Of a stretch of DNA of 64,000 nucleotides, positions 35,119 to 48,400 are shown piece by piece. The notes below the pieces were generated by a model, which had not been told where the DNA came from, did not search any database, and saw only the letters and a list, made by a program, of their open reading frames with translations. The first letter of the stretch is position 1. Each line of letters begins with the position of its first letter. The stretch spans positions 3,639,874 through 3,703,873 of the forward strand of contig NC_092014.1 in the NCBI RefSeq assembly GCF_042242105.1. The letters run 5' to 3'. Made by a program: the position numbers and the translations under genes. The DNA comes from Pempheris klunzingeri. Its lineage: Eukaryota > Chordata > Actinopteri > Acropomatiformes > Pempheridae.

Positions 35119-36440
35119 TCGTTCCCAAGCTCACAGGCAGAAACTCGCTTTGGATATTTCACGACTTTCATTCAGATTTAAAAAAAACAAAAAAAAAAAA
35201 ACAGGGTGATAAACAGAGATATAAATTGGATTTCAGCTTCTATTTTTTCTCTCTTTTTTGCATTTTTTACATAAAACCACCCCTCTTCTCTTTCTGATAC
35301 GTACAAAAACGTAGTTTCGATTGTACTCATACCGCAGGAAATAACACAGTGCATTTATCACGCGCAAACTCTCTGACAATCATCGGTAACAAGTTTCCTC
35401 TCCCCCAGGAAGCTTGGCAAAAAAAAATCTCACGCTAAAAAAACAAAAGGGGGTACTGAAATTATCTATTTTTACATTTTAGGGTCAGAAAGTGGGGGAG
35501 GTTGGGGGCGGGGGGGGAGGTTTTAGTCAAGTAGACTTTAGTTTTTTTCCACCTGCCACCACACTGTCAACCAGAACTCACCAGCATTTAACCTAAGGAC
35601 TGGTGGCTCAGTTTCCCAGCATGCCCGGCAGGGGCTAAGGAGCATGGTTGGTGGGGTCGGGGAGATCATAAACCATGCCAATATACACATTAATACTCAT
35701 TTCAGCCCCTGACCTCATCAACTGCACGCTCTCAGAGAAGCTTCCATCTGGCCGTCCAGACGAAATGAAGCAAAACCTACAACGAATAATAAAAAAAAAA
35801 AAAAAAAGGGCTCTGTACAAGCTCACTCATCCTCCACTGACTTACAACGCTGCGGTTCGGATGCTTCGCCACGCATACATTCAATATCAAAACAACAGTG
35901 TTACCGGAGTTTGGGGAAGGAAATATCACTTTCTCCAAACAGGATTACCCCTCCCCCCACCCCCCTCCCCAGGGAATGTCTGTGATTGATTATGGTAAGA
36001 CAAGGGCCTTAGTGACAGTACACACTTTAAAAACATAAAAAAATAAAGGCTGAAACAATCAGGTCTCGAAAGGTTGCAGAGGAATGAAGAGGTGGGGGGG
36101 GGTGTGTTTGTCACCCTCCTCCCTCTGCCACCTTTCTCTCTCCGTCTTTCGGTCTCTCTCCACCTGAAAAAGGAGGGATGAACAACCCGGAGAGAGGCAT
36201 TCTGGGCTGCCGAGAGAGACAGAAACGTGGACAAAACGAAGGAAGGAAAGCAGAACAAACTGACCAGAGGAGGCGTAAAAGAAGAAACAGATCCCCAAAC
36301 ACACGGCGGCCAGGGGACGAGTGACAGCTGTCATCGCGACCACAGCGCCCATCGTTCTCTACTCATCGCCCGCAGTAATGCCACCCCTCCCTCCATCAAT
36401 CTGTCCATCTGTCCATTCATCTATCTGTCCCTTCACTCAC

Positions 36441-39400
36441 TCAAAACAAAGTGCTGCCGTCTCCTCCTGTCCCCTGGAGGGTGTCTGATGGCGTGGCTCC
36501 ACCTCCCACGTCGTTGCTGTTGGCAGCGGCCGCTGCCGCCACGGCTTCCAGGGAGGCGGCGTCAAAGCCCTGGTCCGCCCCCAGCGCGTCGGCCTCCATC
36601 TTCACGCTGTCGGCCAGGAAGGCGGAGTAGGCGTCGCTGTCGGCCATCAGCAGTTTAAGCTTGGGGATCCAGCTCTTGCGGACGACGCGCCGCGCGTTGG
36701 TGCACATGTCGGCCGCGATGGCGTTCATCTCGCTCTCCTTGAAACTCGGCGCAAAGTTCTGGCAGTAAACTGGAGGAAGGGAAAGGAGGATGAAAAACTG
36801 AACCCACGGGCCAAACGCCAAAGGCAAAACATTTCAAGGCTGCTGAGGCTAACTGTGCATGAGGACGGCTCCAAATGTGCCTCGCAGGATTTATTGAAAA
36901 CGTTGTGTTCGAGTGTCTCTGAATGACTCACATTTGACAGCGTGCAGCACTCTGTTGTCCAGAGGTTTACGACTGGGGTCGTTGGTTGAAGAGCGGATGC
37001 CAGTTCCACAGCTGTTGGCCAAAGTGCTCCTGAGCAAGAGGAAAAAAAAAAAAAAACCCCATGAACTCAACAGCAGATATAAAAAGGCACACAAACTAAA
37101 TCATAAGTGAATAATCCTCTACAGAAGAAAAGACATGCTGTGGTGCATTCAAAGATGCACAATGTCTTCAAAAATAACATTTTCAAACCTAAGTAGGTTG
37201 ATAAGAACAATTGATTCAATGCCAGAGGTGGATCCACTGTGATCGTAGCGTAGTTCAGTCTATAATTCACTGCAGCCTGGAAAATACTCTCTTCATTATA
37301 TTGCTCATCCCCCCCCACACACACACACACACACACACCTCCTCACTACATTTGACAAATCAAACGCTGTAGGTGAAACTCGTTGAACACCGACCTGTCA
37401 AAGAACGCGGCCAGCAGGCGTCTGAGCAGCACTTTGTGGCGGGTGCCGGCGCTGACGTGGCAGTTCATGAGCTGGGCGCGGGAGATGAACACGGAGGTGC
37501 CGCTCACCAGCTCCAGCTTCTCCGCCGGGTCGCCTTCTTCGTACAGCTTCGGGTGGCAGCGGTTTCCGATCTGGCTGATGAGCTCGGCGGGCAGCGATGC
37601 CAGGTCCTGCCGGGACCGCGCCCCTCTGCCCCCGCGCCCGCCGCCTGAGTCCGGGGCCATGTCTGGAAGGGCCTCCACCCGCTCTCCGACCACTGAGGCA
37701 TGACGATGATGGATTGTTAACAGTTTTCTACTGGCTGGAGTGTGCACATAAAAACTGTGTAAATGCAAAAGTATTGCAGTTCAACTAAACTGTTCTGAAT
37801 GTATAGGATGACGACCAAATCTCTAACTAACATCTGTTTCAGTAAAGATACCTAACCAATAAGCCCGTAACTTGTAACCATGGTAACATTAAACTCAGAG
37901 TCCAAATAAACAGAAAAAAAAAACGTCATAATTCTCTAATTTTCACCGTAATAGGAGTGTGTTAAAATCCTTTCGACGCACTTTGGAGTGATTTATCTCA
38001 AAGCCAATCACACTTTGCATTGGCTGCTTCTTTGCCTACAGTTGTGCATTAAAATCACTTCCTAAAATGTTTTTACTTTGATCATTTGGAACTGGAGAAT
38101 ACAAATCCAGCGGGACATCGGACCATCTGTCCAGAGGAAGGACAACCTGAACAACTTGTTCTCAAATCAAACCCCTGGACCTTAAACATTAAAAGGCCTT
38201 TAGAACCAACAACTAAAACATGATGTGGTGCAACATGACATTTATCCTGTTCAACTGACTTTATGGGCATTTCTCCTGTATTTTGAATAAACTGCTCGTA
38301 TAACCACCAGTGTTTGAATATTTAAGAGACTATAAACATTTCATAAGCTTAACATCCACTCCAGAGAAGTTTGGAGAAACAAACGACGTGTAGTCAGACT
38401 AAAACTTTAGATTTACGTGGATGCACAGCGACACTGAGATGAAGTGGACCTCTGAGCCTGCTGCGTTCAGGCTCACCTGTTGCTCCGGCGTTCAGCATGC
38501 TGTACATGGTGTACATGTTGCAGATTTGTCTGTACTGCTCCTCGGCGCTGTCATCTGTTATTTCGTCTTCTTCCTCGTCGTCGTGGTAACTGATTGGCGA
38601 GTCGCTGGTGTACATACTCAGTGTGCCCGGGCTAGTGCCTTCAGGGGTCCCGCCGTTGTTGTTGTTGTTGTTGTTGTTGTTATGGTTACTGTTGAGTCCG
38701 GCCCCTCCCATTGAAGCCGTGCCGCCGCCCATCATGGCAGCGTTGGCTGCAGGTCCGCGCCCAGAGGCATCCTGGGTAATGTTGTTGGAGGAGGAGGAGG
38801 AAGAGGAGGAGGAAGAGTAGCGTGCGGCCTTTCTCATCCCCCCTCCTCCGCCCCCTCCAGACCCCCCGCCCCCATCACGGTTGCCCCCCTCCCACAGCCG
38901 CTTGGCCACGGGGGTGCAGACCACCGAGTAGGGAGAGCCCTCCTGCTGAGCGGGAGAGAGATAAAGGGTGGTTATTCATCTTATTTACCATTTAACAATT
39001 AATAAACACAAACCAACATATAAAAACATACATATCAATTACACAACAACAACCGTCAGGGGTCAAAATGACAGAACAACCTTTAATATGGCTTCCTGGT
39101 TTGCAAATGTCATATTGATCTCCTCAAACAGGATCAAAACGAACACGTTGACAGTCTCTATGATACCAAATCTTCTTTACAGAGACGAAAATCACATGAA
39201 ATTGTGTTTCTCGTCTAAATTCTACTCAAAATAACTCTATATTACATTCAGTAACATAACACTGAACTTTGATTTTAATCAGGAAGTAGCCGATTTAAAC
39301 TCGAACTTTCAGTATCCAGCAGTCAATACTTACATTTCAGTAAGTACCCAAAAAAAAAAGGGGCTGACGTTCGATACCCAGCCACACTTGCTAAGTGTCA

Positions 39401-39629
39401 AATGGTAGCTCAATTAGTCTCTGGCAAATTAATCCATATACTTCTCTCGAGCCACTAGTTGCTGACAAATCTGGCAACATTTAAATGACTCTGTTACACA
39501 GTTACGAGTCTGTAAGTGTGAACAAATCAAAACTGAAGGAAAAACAAAATCATAGTTAAAGTTTAGACTGAAGGTGAGGACGGCAGAACGTACACGCTTT
39601 CCTCTGAATTAGATCAAAAGAAGCTGGGT

Positions 39630-39665
<36 letters not shown>

Positions 39666-42600
39666 TGTATTTCTGCTCGCCTGACTTGACATTTAGAATT
39701 TATTTTTTTTTGTGTGTGTGAGCTAAAGCTAAAAACTCATTTTGAAGCTTTTACAGTACCTGATGAGTACATACGACACATAAGTCTGGTAAATGTAGTT
39801 CTTGGAAGGAGCACGTCTTTAGTTCAGAGCCAAAAGCTGAATATTTTTAATTTCACATCACTGTTTTCAATAGAAAACTAAAAACACTGAGTAAATGAGC
39901 CTCTTTAATGTTTGTATTAAGGCATTGTTATGTGACAATAAATGAAGTGAGACAAACTGTTTACTACAGTTAGTGCTCCCTTAACACCCACAGCTCATTA
40001 ATATGGTAATGTGATAAAAACACAAATCATATTCTTCTCAATATTAAGCCCCTCCGTCACCTCCAGTTAATGTTCTTATACAGCGGTTGACTGAACACGC
40101 TTTCAATGACCACTTCTGACCTCTAAAATAACTTGCGCCTTTGCCTGAAATAACCTTCAGGTTAGGATTTGTCAAAAAACACGAATATATGGTGTTTTTT
40201 TTTTAAATAAGCTTTTCAGTTGCCATTTCAACAAGATGATGATTTTTTTTTTTTTTTTTTTTTGTAGCTGGAGCTACTGGAAGCGAGAGCTTTCCGTGAA
40301 AGTCTAACAAAGCCTTTTCAAATCTCGAACTCAAGGACGCCCACTCACGATGCCCTGTTTCAAATGACGTTATTACTGAAATGGTGTAATTTTTCCAGAC
40401 TGCTTCACATTATCCACAGACAGACCTGGAGAACCTACGTGTTGTTAATTACTTCATCAATGCGACACTTTGCTTGTTTTAAGATGATCAGACGCCGCCT
40501 ACCTGCTGCGGCTGTGGGGTGGGCTGAGGCGTGGTGGCCGTCTGTTCCGTCTTCACCTTGGACACCAGGGGGAGGGGCGTCAGACACGAAGAGGGTCTAC
40601 CCGTGGTGCCGCCGCCGACTCCGACTCCTCCACCGCCGCCGCCGCCGCCCACTGTTTGAGTGACGGGGCTCTGAGGCTCGGAGGTCGGGGTCTCCTCAGT
40701 GTGGAGGCCTTGGGAGTCACAGCTTGGAGAGGAGACCTGGAGGCGTGGTGATAAAAGAAGGACTCCAGTTTCATTTCATCGTCGCTTATGAAAATATAAA
40801 CGACATGTCGTACCACAACTTAAAGTTTATGCAGCTTTAAAAATGCTGTAATTCCCCCGTCTTAACCTTGTGAAGCACCAAATATCTGCTCCTATTCATG
40901 ATCACAGCTCTGTGATCAGATCAGTTCCTGATTCCAATCAAAACATTGCCAGTTTTAGGTAAAGTTACTGACTGCTTGTAACAAAATACGCTTCTATTAG
41001 AGCTGCAAAGATAAGACGATACGGATACCGAGTGTCTGAAGCCATTGCAGTAAAGACAAATGACTGATTTGGCTCCAGCTTCTCACATGTCAAGGTTTGC
41101 TGCTGTTCTCCTTTATGTGCTTGTGAAAGTGAATATCTTTAGGTTTGAGACTGCTGCTACATATATGACAATTGAAAACATTAAAATAGGCAGAATTAGA
41201 ATTGATAAAGAATTATTTACTGCAGTCTTGGGTTACATTCGTTAAATAAAGGTTTGGTGTTAGTAACAAAGTTTGATAACTAGTGTTATGTGACCTGTTT
41301 TACCTACTTTTGTACCAAATTAACTGCCTCCACTATACTATAAGCTGAAGTGATTTTCAGAGTCAGACTTAAATTCCCAATATTTCCTTGGGAGCTCGCC
41401 AAAGCAGCTGATGGAGTAGCTAAACTCCATGTCTGACAACCAGCACTTTAAGCCCAGTCAGCAACTTAGCACACCCTGCAGCAGCAAATCCTGGAATCTT
41501 TCTTAACATACTTCATGTAACACATAGCAGGTACCGTATCAACTCTGTGTCTGCAGGCGTTAAGGGTTACTTTCAAAAGGAAATCAGCTTTCCTCATTAA
41601 TATGCAGATTTATGCAGCAAGGCACTCCAATCTAATCAGATCATCTGCTACTATAGAGGGAACCTGTAGTGGCGGTGCGACATTTCAATTATTCTTGAGT
41701 CACAAGAACGTGTCTACAAATGCAGACACCCCATGATAACATAATGTCACACACAACAGGTGCCACGGTGGAACCACATTAAAAAAGGCCATTTTACTTA
41801 TGTCTGATTCAGTTTACTACCTTGATTTAAAAATGATTGAGGAGGATATTCAGATGTATAGAAATATTCCCATGTATTTATCACCTTTTTACCAACAGTT
41901 CTACACCTTAACTCAACTCCTTAATCACTGAACGCTTCATTAGCAGGTTACCTTGAGGAAAAACTCTGTGCCTTTCTCCATGATCTGTTGGATCTGGAGG
42001 AAGCCTGCAGTGTACATGAGCAGGAACTGGTCTCCGACGTTCATGCTGAGGCGTCCTGTGTAGCAGAAGGCCAGGATCTGCTGGAAGCTCTGTGGCTGCA
42101 CGGCCGGGGGCAGCTCCACCACCGAGCTCTTCCCCCCGGCGTTGAACAGATCCCTGAAGTAGGAGCTGCTGGCTGCCAGCACCGCACGGTGGGCCTGAGG
42201 GGGAAAACAGCGGGGAAAGGTAAGTCAGGACAACGTCATATGAACATATGGATTCTGATCGCAGTCCATGCAATGTGAATATCAAGATCCATATTGTAAA
42301 ACACAGCTGATCTGGGTACATTTAAACTATAAATATTCATACTGGTTCCATGAGTCTGCACAAAAAACATGCAGAGGAAGACGGGCTTCACCTCAGCCAC
42401 GTTCACAGTTAACCTGCCTTTGGTGGAATCTACTATGAGATGCAACTGAAAAGGAGCATTCATTTTCTGAAGGCATTGATCACATCAATTGTATCCAACT
42501 TGCAGTAACTTCTGAAATACAGTCAAATTTCCTAACTGTAGCCTTACAAATTGAAATCGCATTGAGCGGTGGAAAAGCCAATGATTTACTCCCCTTGTGA

Positions 42601-43313
42601 GGTGAGAGGAGCTCAGAAAATCTATTTCTGACCTGGACCATATTTTCCTGTCTTACCAATTGATTTTGACCAAAATCTTGTCAATATATTCACTGCAGAA
42701 CCAATTACACCTTGCTGCAGCCCTCACGACCAGACCTTCAGGGCCACCGGGCGAGAGAAGAAATTAAAAACAAAACTCTTCTCAAGCATTTTGTTTCAAC
42801 GACAACACTTTTGATTCTATTTTGCCTTTCTCCCGTTTGAGAAAAGTAAGTATGAATTCATTCTGAATATTATTTAGCTCAAAAGCTGCTGCCTTTTACT
42901 GCAAGTTTATATTTCATGATGAAGCTAAATTATTAAAACGTCTATGATCTCAGCATATACCAGCAGATACTTAGCAGGTAAGATGACCAACAGGAAAATG
43001 TCGTTCTGTGAGCAAACTTACTGAAACTCACTGACACACAATCTTCTCTGCTTTGTAACCAACAACAGAGGACAGCGGTCACACTGTGCAGCTCCCAGTT
43101 GATCTTTTATACAACTCTGACATGATGCAGTCATTCCTTTAATAGGTATCAGCTAAAAAGAAACAAAAAAAATAAATTTTTGGGGACCTTGAAGGCGTGT
43201 CCCTTGACGACCACGGAGACATCACAGTAGAGGCCCTGCAGTCGCTGTTCGTTCAGACACTCCAGGATGTTGTTGCCAAAGTTAGGGATCGCCATCTGCA
43301 GCGTCTGAGCCAT
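36441..43313 (-). CDS. nacc1: Nucleus accumbens-associated protein 1 (BTB-BEN regulator NAC1)
   Basis: Nuclear BTB-BEN factor; vertebrate NACC1 acts in transcriptional repression and pluripotency networks. Coding exons in transcript order: 43188-43313, 41952-42194, 40503-40736, 38477-38945, 37395-37692, 36932-37029, 36441-36769. They total 1797 nt and 598 residues, and all phases join. Translation starts [20 protein letters not shown]. The BTB/POZ domain covers about 30-95, with [12 protein letters not shown] joined to [23 protein letters not shown] is conserved in the middle part. The acidic YHDDEEEDE block and [14 protein letters not shown] precede the BEN domain at about 418-525 ([50 protein letters not shown]). 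The protein is about 70 residues longer than human NACC1 (527), largely through Gly, Ser and Asn runs in exons 3 and 4. The exon 4 acceptor is a CAGCAG tandem, so one Gln may be optional. The exon 1 donor GTCCCC is weak. Exon 1 includes 25 bases of leader after an acceptor at 43339-43340, so at least one upstream noncoding exon exists. Confidence 0.95.
36770..43187 (-). other. nacc1: nacc1 internal introns
   Basis: Introns lie at 36770-36931, 37030-37394, 37693-38476, 38946-40502, 40737-41951 and 42195-43187. All are GT-AG on the minus strand. They contain short (CA)n (37316-37338) and (CT)n (39631-39662) tracts and T runs. No further exon, RNA gene or intact mobile element was recognised in them. 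Confidence 0.7.
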
Positions 43314-45169
43314 AACGCTCTGCCCAGCACCACAGGGTCTGCAGGAAACACAGAAGTGGAAGTCAGAGAAGGGATCACAGGGCCGGCATCGCCGACAGGT
43401 TATAAAAGAGATGAACGGACGGGATGAGAGAAGAGGGACTTATTTGGAGGGAAAAAGAGCGATAGAGAGATGAAGGGATGACAGGGTTGTGCAGATGAGG
43501 AAGGGCGTGAGGAATGGGTGAACAGAGAGGCGTCAGAAAAGCGATGAGGGAGAGAGGATAAGATGAGGTGAAGAGGAAACTGTAAATAAAGGAAGGTTGA
43601 AACAAGAATAGCAGAGTAAAGGAGGACTGGAAGATGGGCGAAAGACACGAGGAGGGAGGAAAGACTTAAAATAAAGAAACAGGGTAAGTAAAGCGTATGA
43701 TGATTTATGAATTAAGTATTTGGTAAACAACTTTAATTCAAAACTAACTTCCAAATGAAAGAGAATTTTGGGCCACCAGCGACAGTTATATAAGCCATCT
43801 CTCTCTTTTTTCCCCCAACCTTGTTTCATTACGTCTAATTCACAGCTAATAAACTGTTCGGTGGTGTTTTGGCCTACTTTGTTATTTTCTCGACGCTCCT
43901 TCTCAGTCAAAACACAGTCGCTTACATAACTCGTCTATTTCGCTCGTCTTCGTCACCACCCAACAAAGAGGCCTGTGATCAGAAGTGGAGGAACTGTCAA
44001 ACTCACAACGAGGAAAGAAAAAAAGAACAATAAATCTATCGCTAAAGTCTTTTTTTTTTGCTCAAGGCCGAAGGCATCACTTACAAGTGGACCCTTTATT
44101 TTTGTTTATAAGTGCACAACGTATAGTGTGCTGGAGCAGAAGTAAACAGATGAGGACAAGAAGGTGAGTCACTGGTCTACTGAACAAACACATTTTACAC
44201 AAGACCTCCAAGTGACTGATGGCGTACGAGCCGAGCGGACACGCACAAGTATTTGGACAGTAGCTGGTTGTGACTAGATGATGCTGAGCTCCTACCCTGG
44301 CCACTGCCCAAAACAAACCACTAATAGGAAACAATATGATAGCGATTAGCCTTGTTCCTCCACTGGGAGCAAGACCCCGCAGACGAGACCTAGTAACCTG
44401 AACAGCAGGCCGCTGCATCACCGCCAGCTCTGCTTACAAATGCTGTGGATAACGGTGCGTCTGCCAAAGACCAAAAGGTCACAGAGAGTGCAGGTCAACA
44501 GAAATTTCAGCATTTTTATAACTTTGCTCCAACACTCAACACAATTTCGAGGATGGTCTTGAGTCTCGCTGAACTGCAGTGTCAGACTAACTCATTTCTG
44601 TCTGCTCGGCTGAACTGAACAAAAAAAATAAATAAAGAAAAGTCAAACTTCTGGATAATAAGAAAAAGGTTCAGATATCTCCTTAAGTATGAAGAATGTC
44701 TAGAACTAGAAAAAGGTTATTCATTCACCCTTCAGGCTCTGGTCTGCATCATTAGCTAATGTACATGGAGCAAGTTGCTTCACTGCAGCGTGATTCTGAC
44801 TGCAAACTAATCAACTTTATCAATTATATATCCATTATTTTATGACTGATTGCTTACTCTATAGACAACACCCAAGGCAAGCGCCCAAGGTGTCGACTTC
44901 CAAGTGTTCTTTTCAGTTTGTGACGAGTTGGAAAACTGCACCTCCACATAATGCAGCAGCTGGATTTTTATTCAACATGGTATTTAACACAATCACTTAC
45001 CAGCTGATCGACTAATTCATTTCAGCTTCGCCATCATACTTGCATACAACAAAATGTCAGTGATCACAAGCCGGTGATCATATCAGCATTAAGCGCCACA
45101 GAATTAAGAGCAATTTACGTTATCTAAGGCGTGTGCAACAACATTAATCTTCTCATGCAACACAGACAC

Positions 45170-45425
45170 TTTTCTCCACGTGCAACACATTTCTCTCATG
45201 CAATTTATCTTCACGCTGCTCTTATTACTTGAAATTGTAAATGGTTGAATATATTTTTTTTAATCTTGTGCGTATACTGTTCAGTTATTTTTCTCCTTTC
45301 TTTTTTCCATTTATCTAGTTTTAGTCCTAAAACTTTGCATTGAGGGTGAAGAGAAAAGTAAGAATTTCACTGTAAGGTGAAATGCACAGTTTTTATCTGT
45401 GCATTTCACAATAAAGCAATTGAAT
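45170..45425 (+). mobile_element. Degraded retroelement 3' tail, plus orientation
   Basis: The end reads TAAGAATTTCACTGTAAGGT, then a short hairpin, then CACAATAAAGCAATTGAATTG. This matches my memory of the AATAAAG(C)AATTGAATTG tails of common fish retroelements. The body upstream is too decayed to classify, and the left boundary is a guess. Confidence 0.5.
45377..45409. other. Perfect 13-bp stem-loop
   Basis: GTGAAATGCACAG (45377-45389) and its exact reverse complement (45397-45409) enclose a 7-base T-rich loop. It lies within the retroelement tail called at 45170-45425 and is probably part of it. Confidence 0.8.
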
Positions 45426-48400
45426 TGCAGCCCGCAGACAAAATAACCCTATGAATCCTATCATTCTGCTAAAAATGATGTTTGCACTTGAATAATGTAA
45501 GAAATAAGGTGTAAAACCTTCCATCCAGCCATCCCACTGCCTGTTGTCATGCAGTCCAAATACAACTGTAATGTTCATCTCTAATCTCAAGAGTTTCACA
45601 AACCATGACCCTAGAAATCTGATTCGGTAACTGATATGTTGTTCTTAAATAGTCGACAAAATTGTGTATAATGAGCAGACGGAAAAAGAAAAAAGGAGTG
45701 CACTGACAACTGCTGAGTAAGAAATGATGTTGTATTGCTCAGCATTACATTTGGGCGTTCAGCCTTAAGCGAAAGACGGCAGGCAGAATGATCAGGGCTT
45801 ACAGCCACGAAATTTATCCCCTCACAGAAAATTGTACAGCAACTTATCACGAGTGGAATGAAAGCAGTCGGGTCTCTTGCTGACAAGCTGTGCGTCTCAT
45901 GGCATTAATTTCGTTAAACCTCAATGATTGGCCTTTGTGAATGTCACTCTGGGGAACTGGACATCTCTAAAGGCCACTATCTTCGGCCCGCTCTTACTAC
46001 ACAAGGGGCTTACGACAGTCCAACCCGACAACCAGGTCCAACTTGGATTCTGGTTCGAATTGGGTGCTGGAAGATGAAAGCACTCGCAGCACAACTGACA
46101 TTACGCAATATACAAAAACCAATATTCAACCAGAAAACCTGTGGCGTCAGAATGAGAGCGTTATGATCATCCCACAGAGGGAAATACATTTGCTCCAGAC
46201 ATCACAAACAGCAGAAAACCCACAGTAAGGAACCAACAGAGCAGCCAACACCATAGACCGCAATATAATCATAATAAAACACAATCACTCATAAACCTGA
46301 ATACCAAAACTGACCTCGGAAATAACCCCCAGAATAAAAACGTCCGGACCGTCTGCATCTAAGAAGACGGTACTTCAAATCCCCGCACCAATCATTAACA
46401 AAATAATGGCTCTCCACTCCTTCGACAGCTACCACACAGATGTTCCCCGAGCTAGGCTCTTCAAGTAAAACTGTACACACACACACACACAAAAAAAAAA
46501 ACACACACAATCACTAACAAGTCGGGCACAGGTGGCCAATAGAGGGAAATTTCCTCCAACAAAGAGACTCAGGAGTCAGATGGAAGCACTTTGCAGTGGA
46601 GTTAGACATTCCACTTTAGGGATTAAAAGGGCAAAACAAACAAAAGGACGCCTGCCGTAACCTATATGACGCCCAGTGTGTTTGGTGATCTGTGGTATCA
46701 TTTCAACAGGCCAAATCTATACAACTCAACTAAAAAGCTTCAGCTCCAACATAATCAAATGAAGGGGAAAAACGATTATTTTAAAGAGGTAAAGCACCAA
46801 CTTTTGTTGTTATCCTGTCAAACATTAAGGGTTTTACAAGAGCCACACACTTCAAACTAACGTTCAGAGGCAGTGCAGCGATACCTTGCAGCTTCGCAGG
46901 CGACAACAGCTTTTATATTCCCCCGAACAACCAGGCATGACACATCATGACAAGGTCTCCGGCAGCAAAACGTAACTTTACAGCCACACATAAAAGCAAT
47001 GCAGTGTTTCAACGGTTGCTGTTGAAGAGCCCTTCTGGGAAACTTGTTCAAGGCTTGGCTTGGAGAAAGTAAGATTAACCAAACAATCTGAACTCTTTGC
47101 AAAAGACACCGACTCTTCGTAAGACCTAGAAGTTGTAAAACAGTTTAAAGAAGGTGCCAACTCCTGCCCCTCAGCCAGTAGTAAAAGATAGTGGGGAGCT
47201 TCCAGATGTGAATGGGAGGGCTGGATGCTATAGTATGCGTGCTCAGCAAGCCTTCCCTTGTTGAAAAATAAAGTTTAAAAAAAAAAAAAAAAAGGGTTAA
47301 AGCAGCCCTGAGCTGCTCCCCAACGCCTCCATAAGGGCAGCACTGAGAATAGAGGGCCATCAGCATTTCATCATAATTAATTTTTAAGTTTATAGCAACT
47401 AATTAAATTTGATAGATATAGGCATAGTATGTGGGGCAGTGGGCTGAGAGAAAGAGTGGAGCACCGTCTATTTACAACCCCAGAGCTACACATTTCATTT
47501 AAAAACATTTGTAATATTAAATGATTTAAGTTAAATTCCATTAGTGCCAACACAATTTATATATAAGCCTTGTTTATCAGCATCTTTTGGGTATTTTCAA
47601 CAGCAGTGAGCACATCAGTTGGAAAAAAGACACTTAAAAAAATGGCCCAAATACTAATATTAGTATATGTATTAATTGGGTAAGCTTAATTAATTGGTCA
47701 GCCATATTCTAGGCCCCCCCAAAAAAAAACAATTAAATCTGAAAACTGCTTATTGAACTGGGAGCACTTAACACAATTTGAGCTGAGAAACATTCCCGTC
47801 ACATCAAAACACTATTAAAACGCCTGAGAGTATAAATTACAGGTTTGTTTTCTGCTGCTTATTTTCTTTTTTTTTTTAAATCAATAATGTTTTGACACAA
47901 ATACGTCAGTGTTTGCTGGCCATTGTGTCTCAAGAAACCCATATGCACTTGCATTAATGTAATTATGTCGCTCGCAGTGATATTTTCTCCACACATTCTG
48001 GGTCTTATCCAGGATTTGTTTACATACATCAACTCCTACTTTAATTAGCGTATCATGATTATAATGGGAATGTGCGATTTCTGTCTTATCGAAACAGGTA
48101 CAGGACCCAAGTGTGCTGATGAAGCAGAAGGATTAAGATTAAAAAGTTGCTGGTTTTGACCTCTGTGCCGGCAGGAGGGGAGGAAACTCTGGGTGCTAAA
48201 AATGCATGATCTACACCATCTGCTGCCTAACATCTCCTCTTCCCCCTGGCCTGGAGCGAGCAACTGAACCGACAAGCGTCCCAGTGGAGCTTCTTCGGCG
48301 ACCAATACTGGATTCCTGCGTCTGTTTCCAGGTGTAAATATGTGCAATCGTATGAATAATAAGCAGGCAGCTGCTGAGGACAAAGCGTTTGTGTGAAGAG

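Larger units (their letters stand above)
24365..36440 (-). other. nacc1: Putative long 3' untranslated region of nacc1
   Basis: Between the nacc1 stop codon (36441) and a minus-strand AATAAA (24378-24383) no protein-coding exon can be recognised on either strand. The stretch is rich in simple repeats, homopolymers and A/T blocks. If the signal is used by nacc1, the 3' untranslated region would be about 12 kb, far longer than I know for the human gene. Earlier minus-strand hexamers exist, for example at 27368-27373, and shorter forms or a separate noncoding transcript would also fit. This is inference from absence of coding sequence and signal position. Confidence 0.4.

Noticed and set aside
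41908..42321. 137-codon frame over nacc1 exon 2 in another frame
   Set aside because: The conserved BTB sequence ([12 protein letters not shown]...) is in a different frame with correct splice sites.
46040..46065. GGTTCGAAT, another B-box-like match
   Set aside because: No A box and no cloverleaf potential; probably chance.
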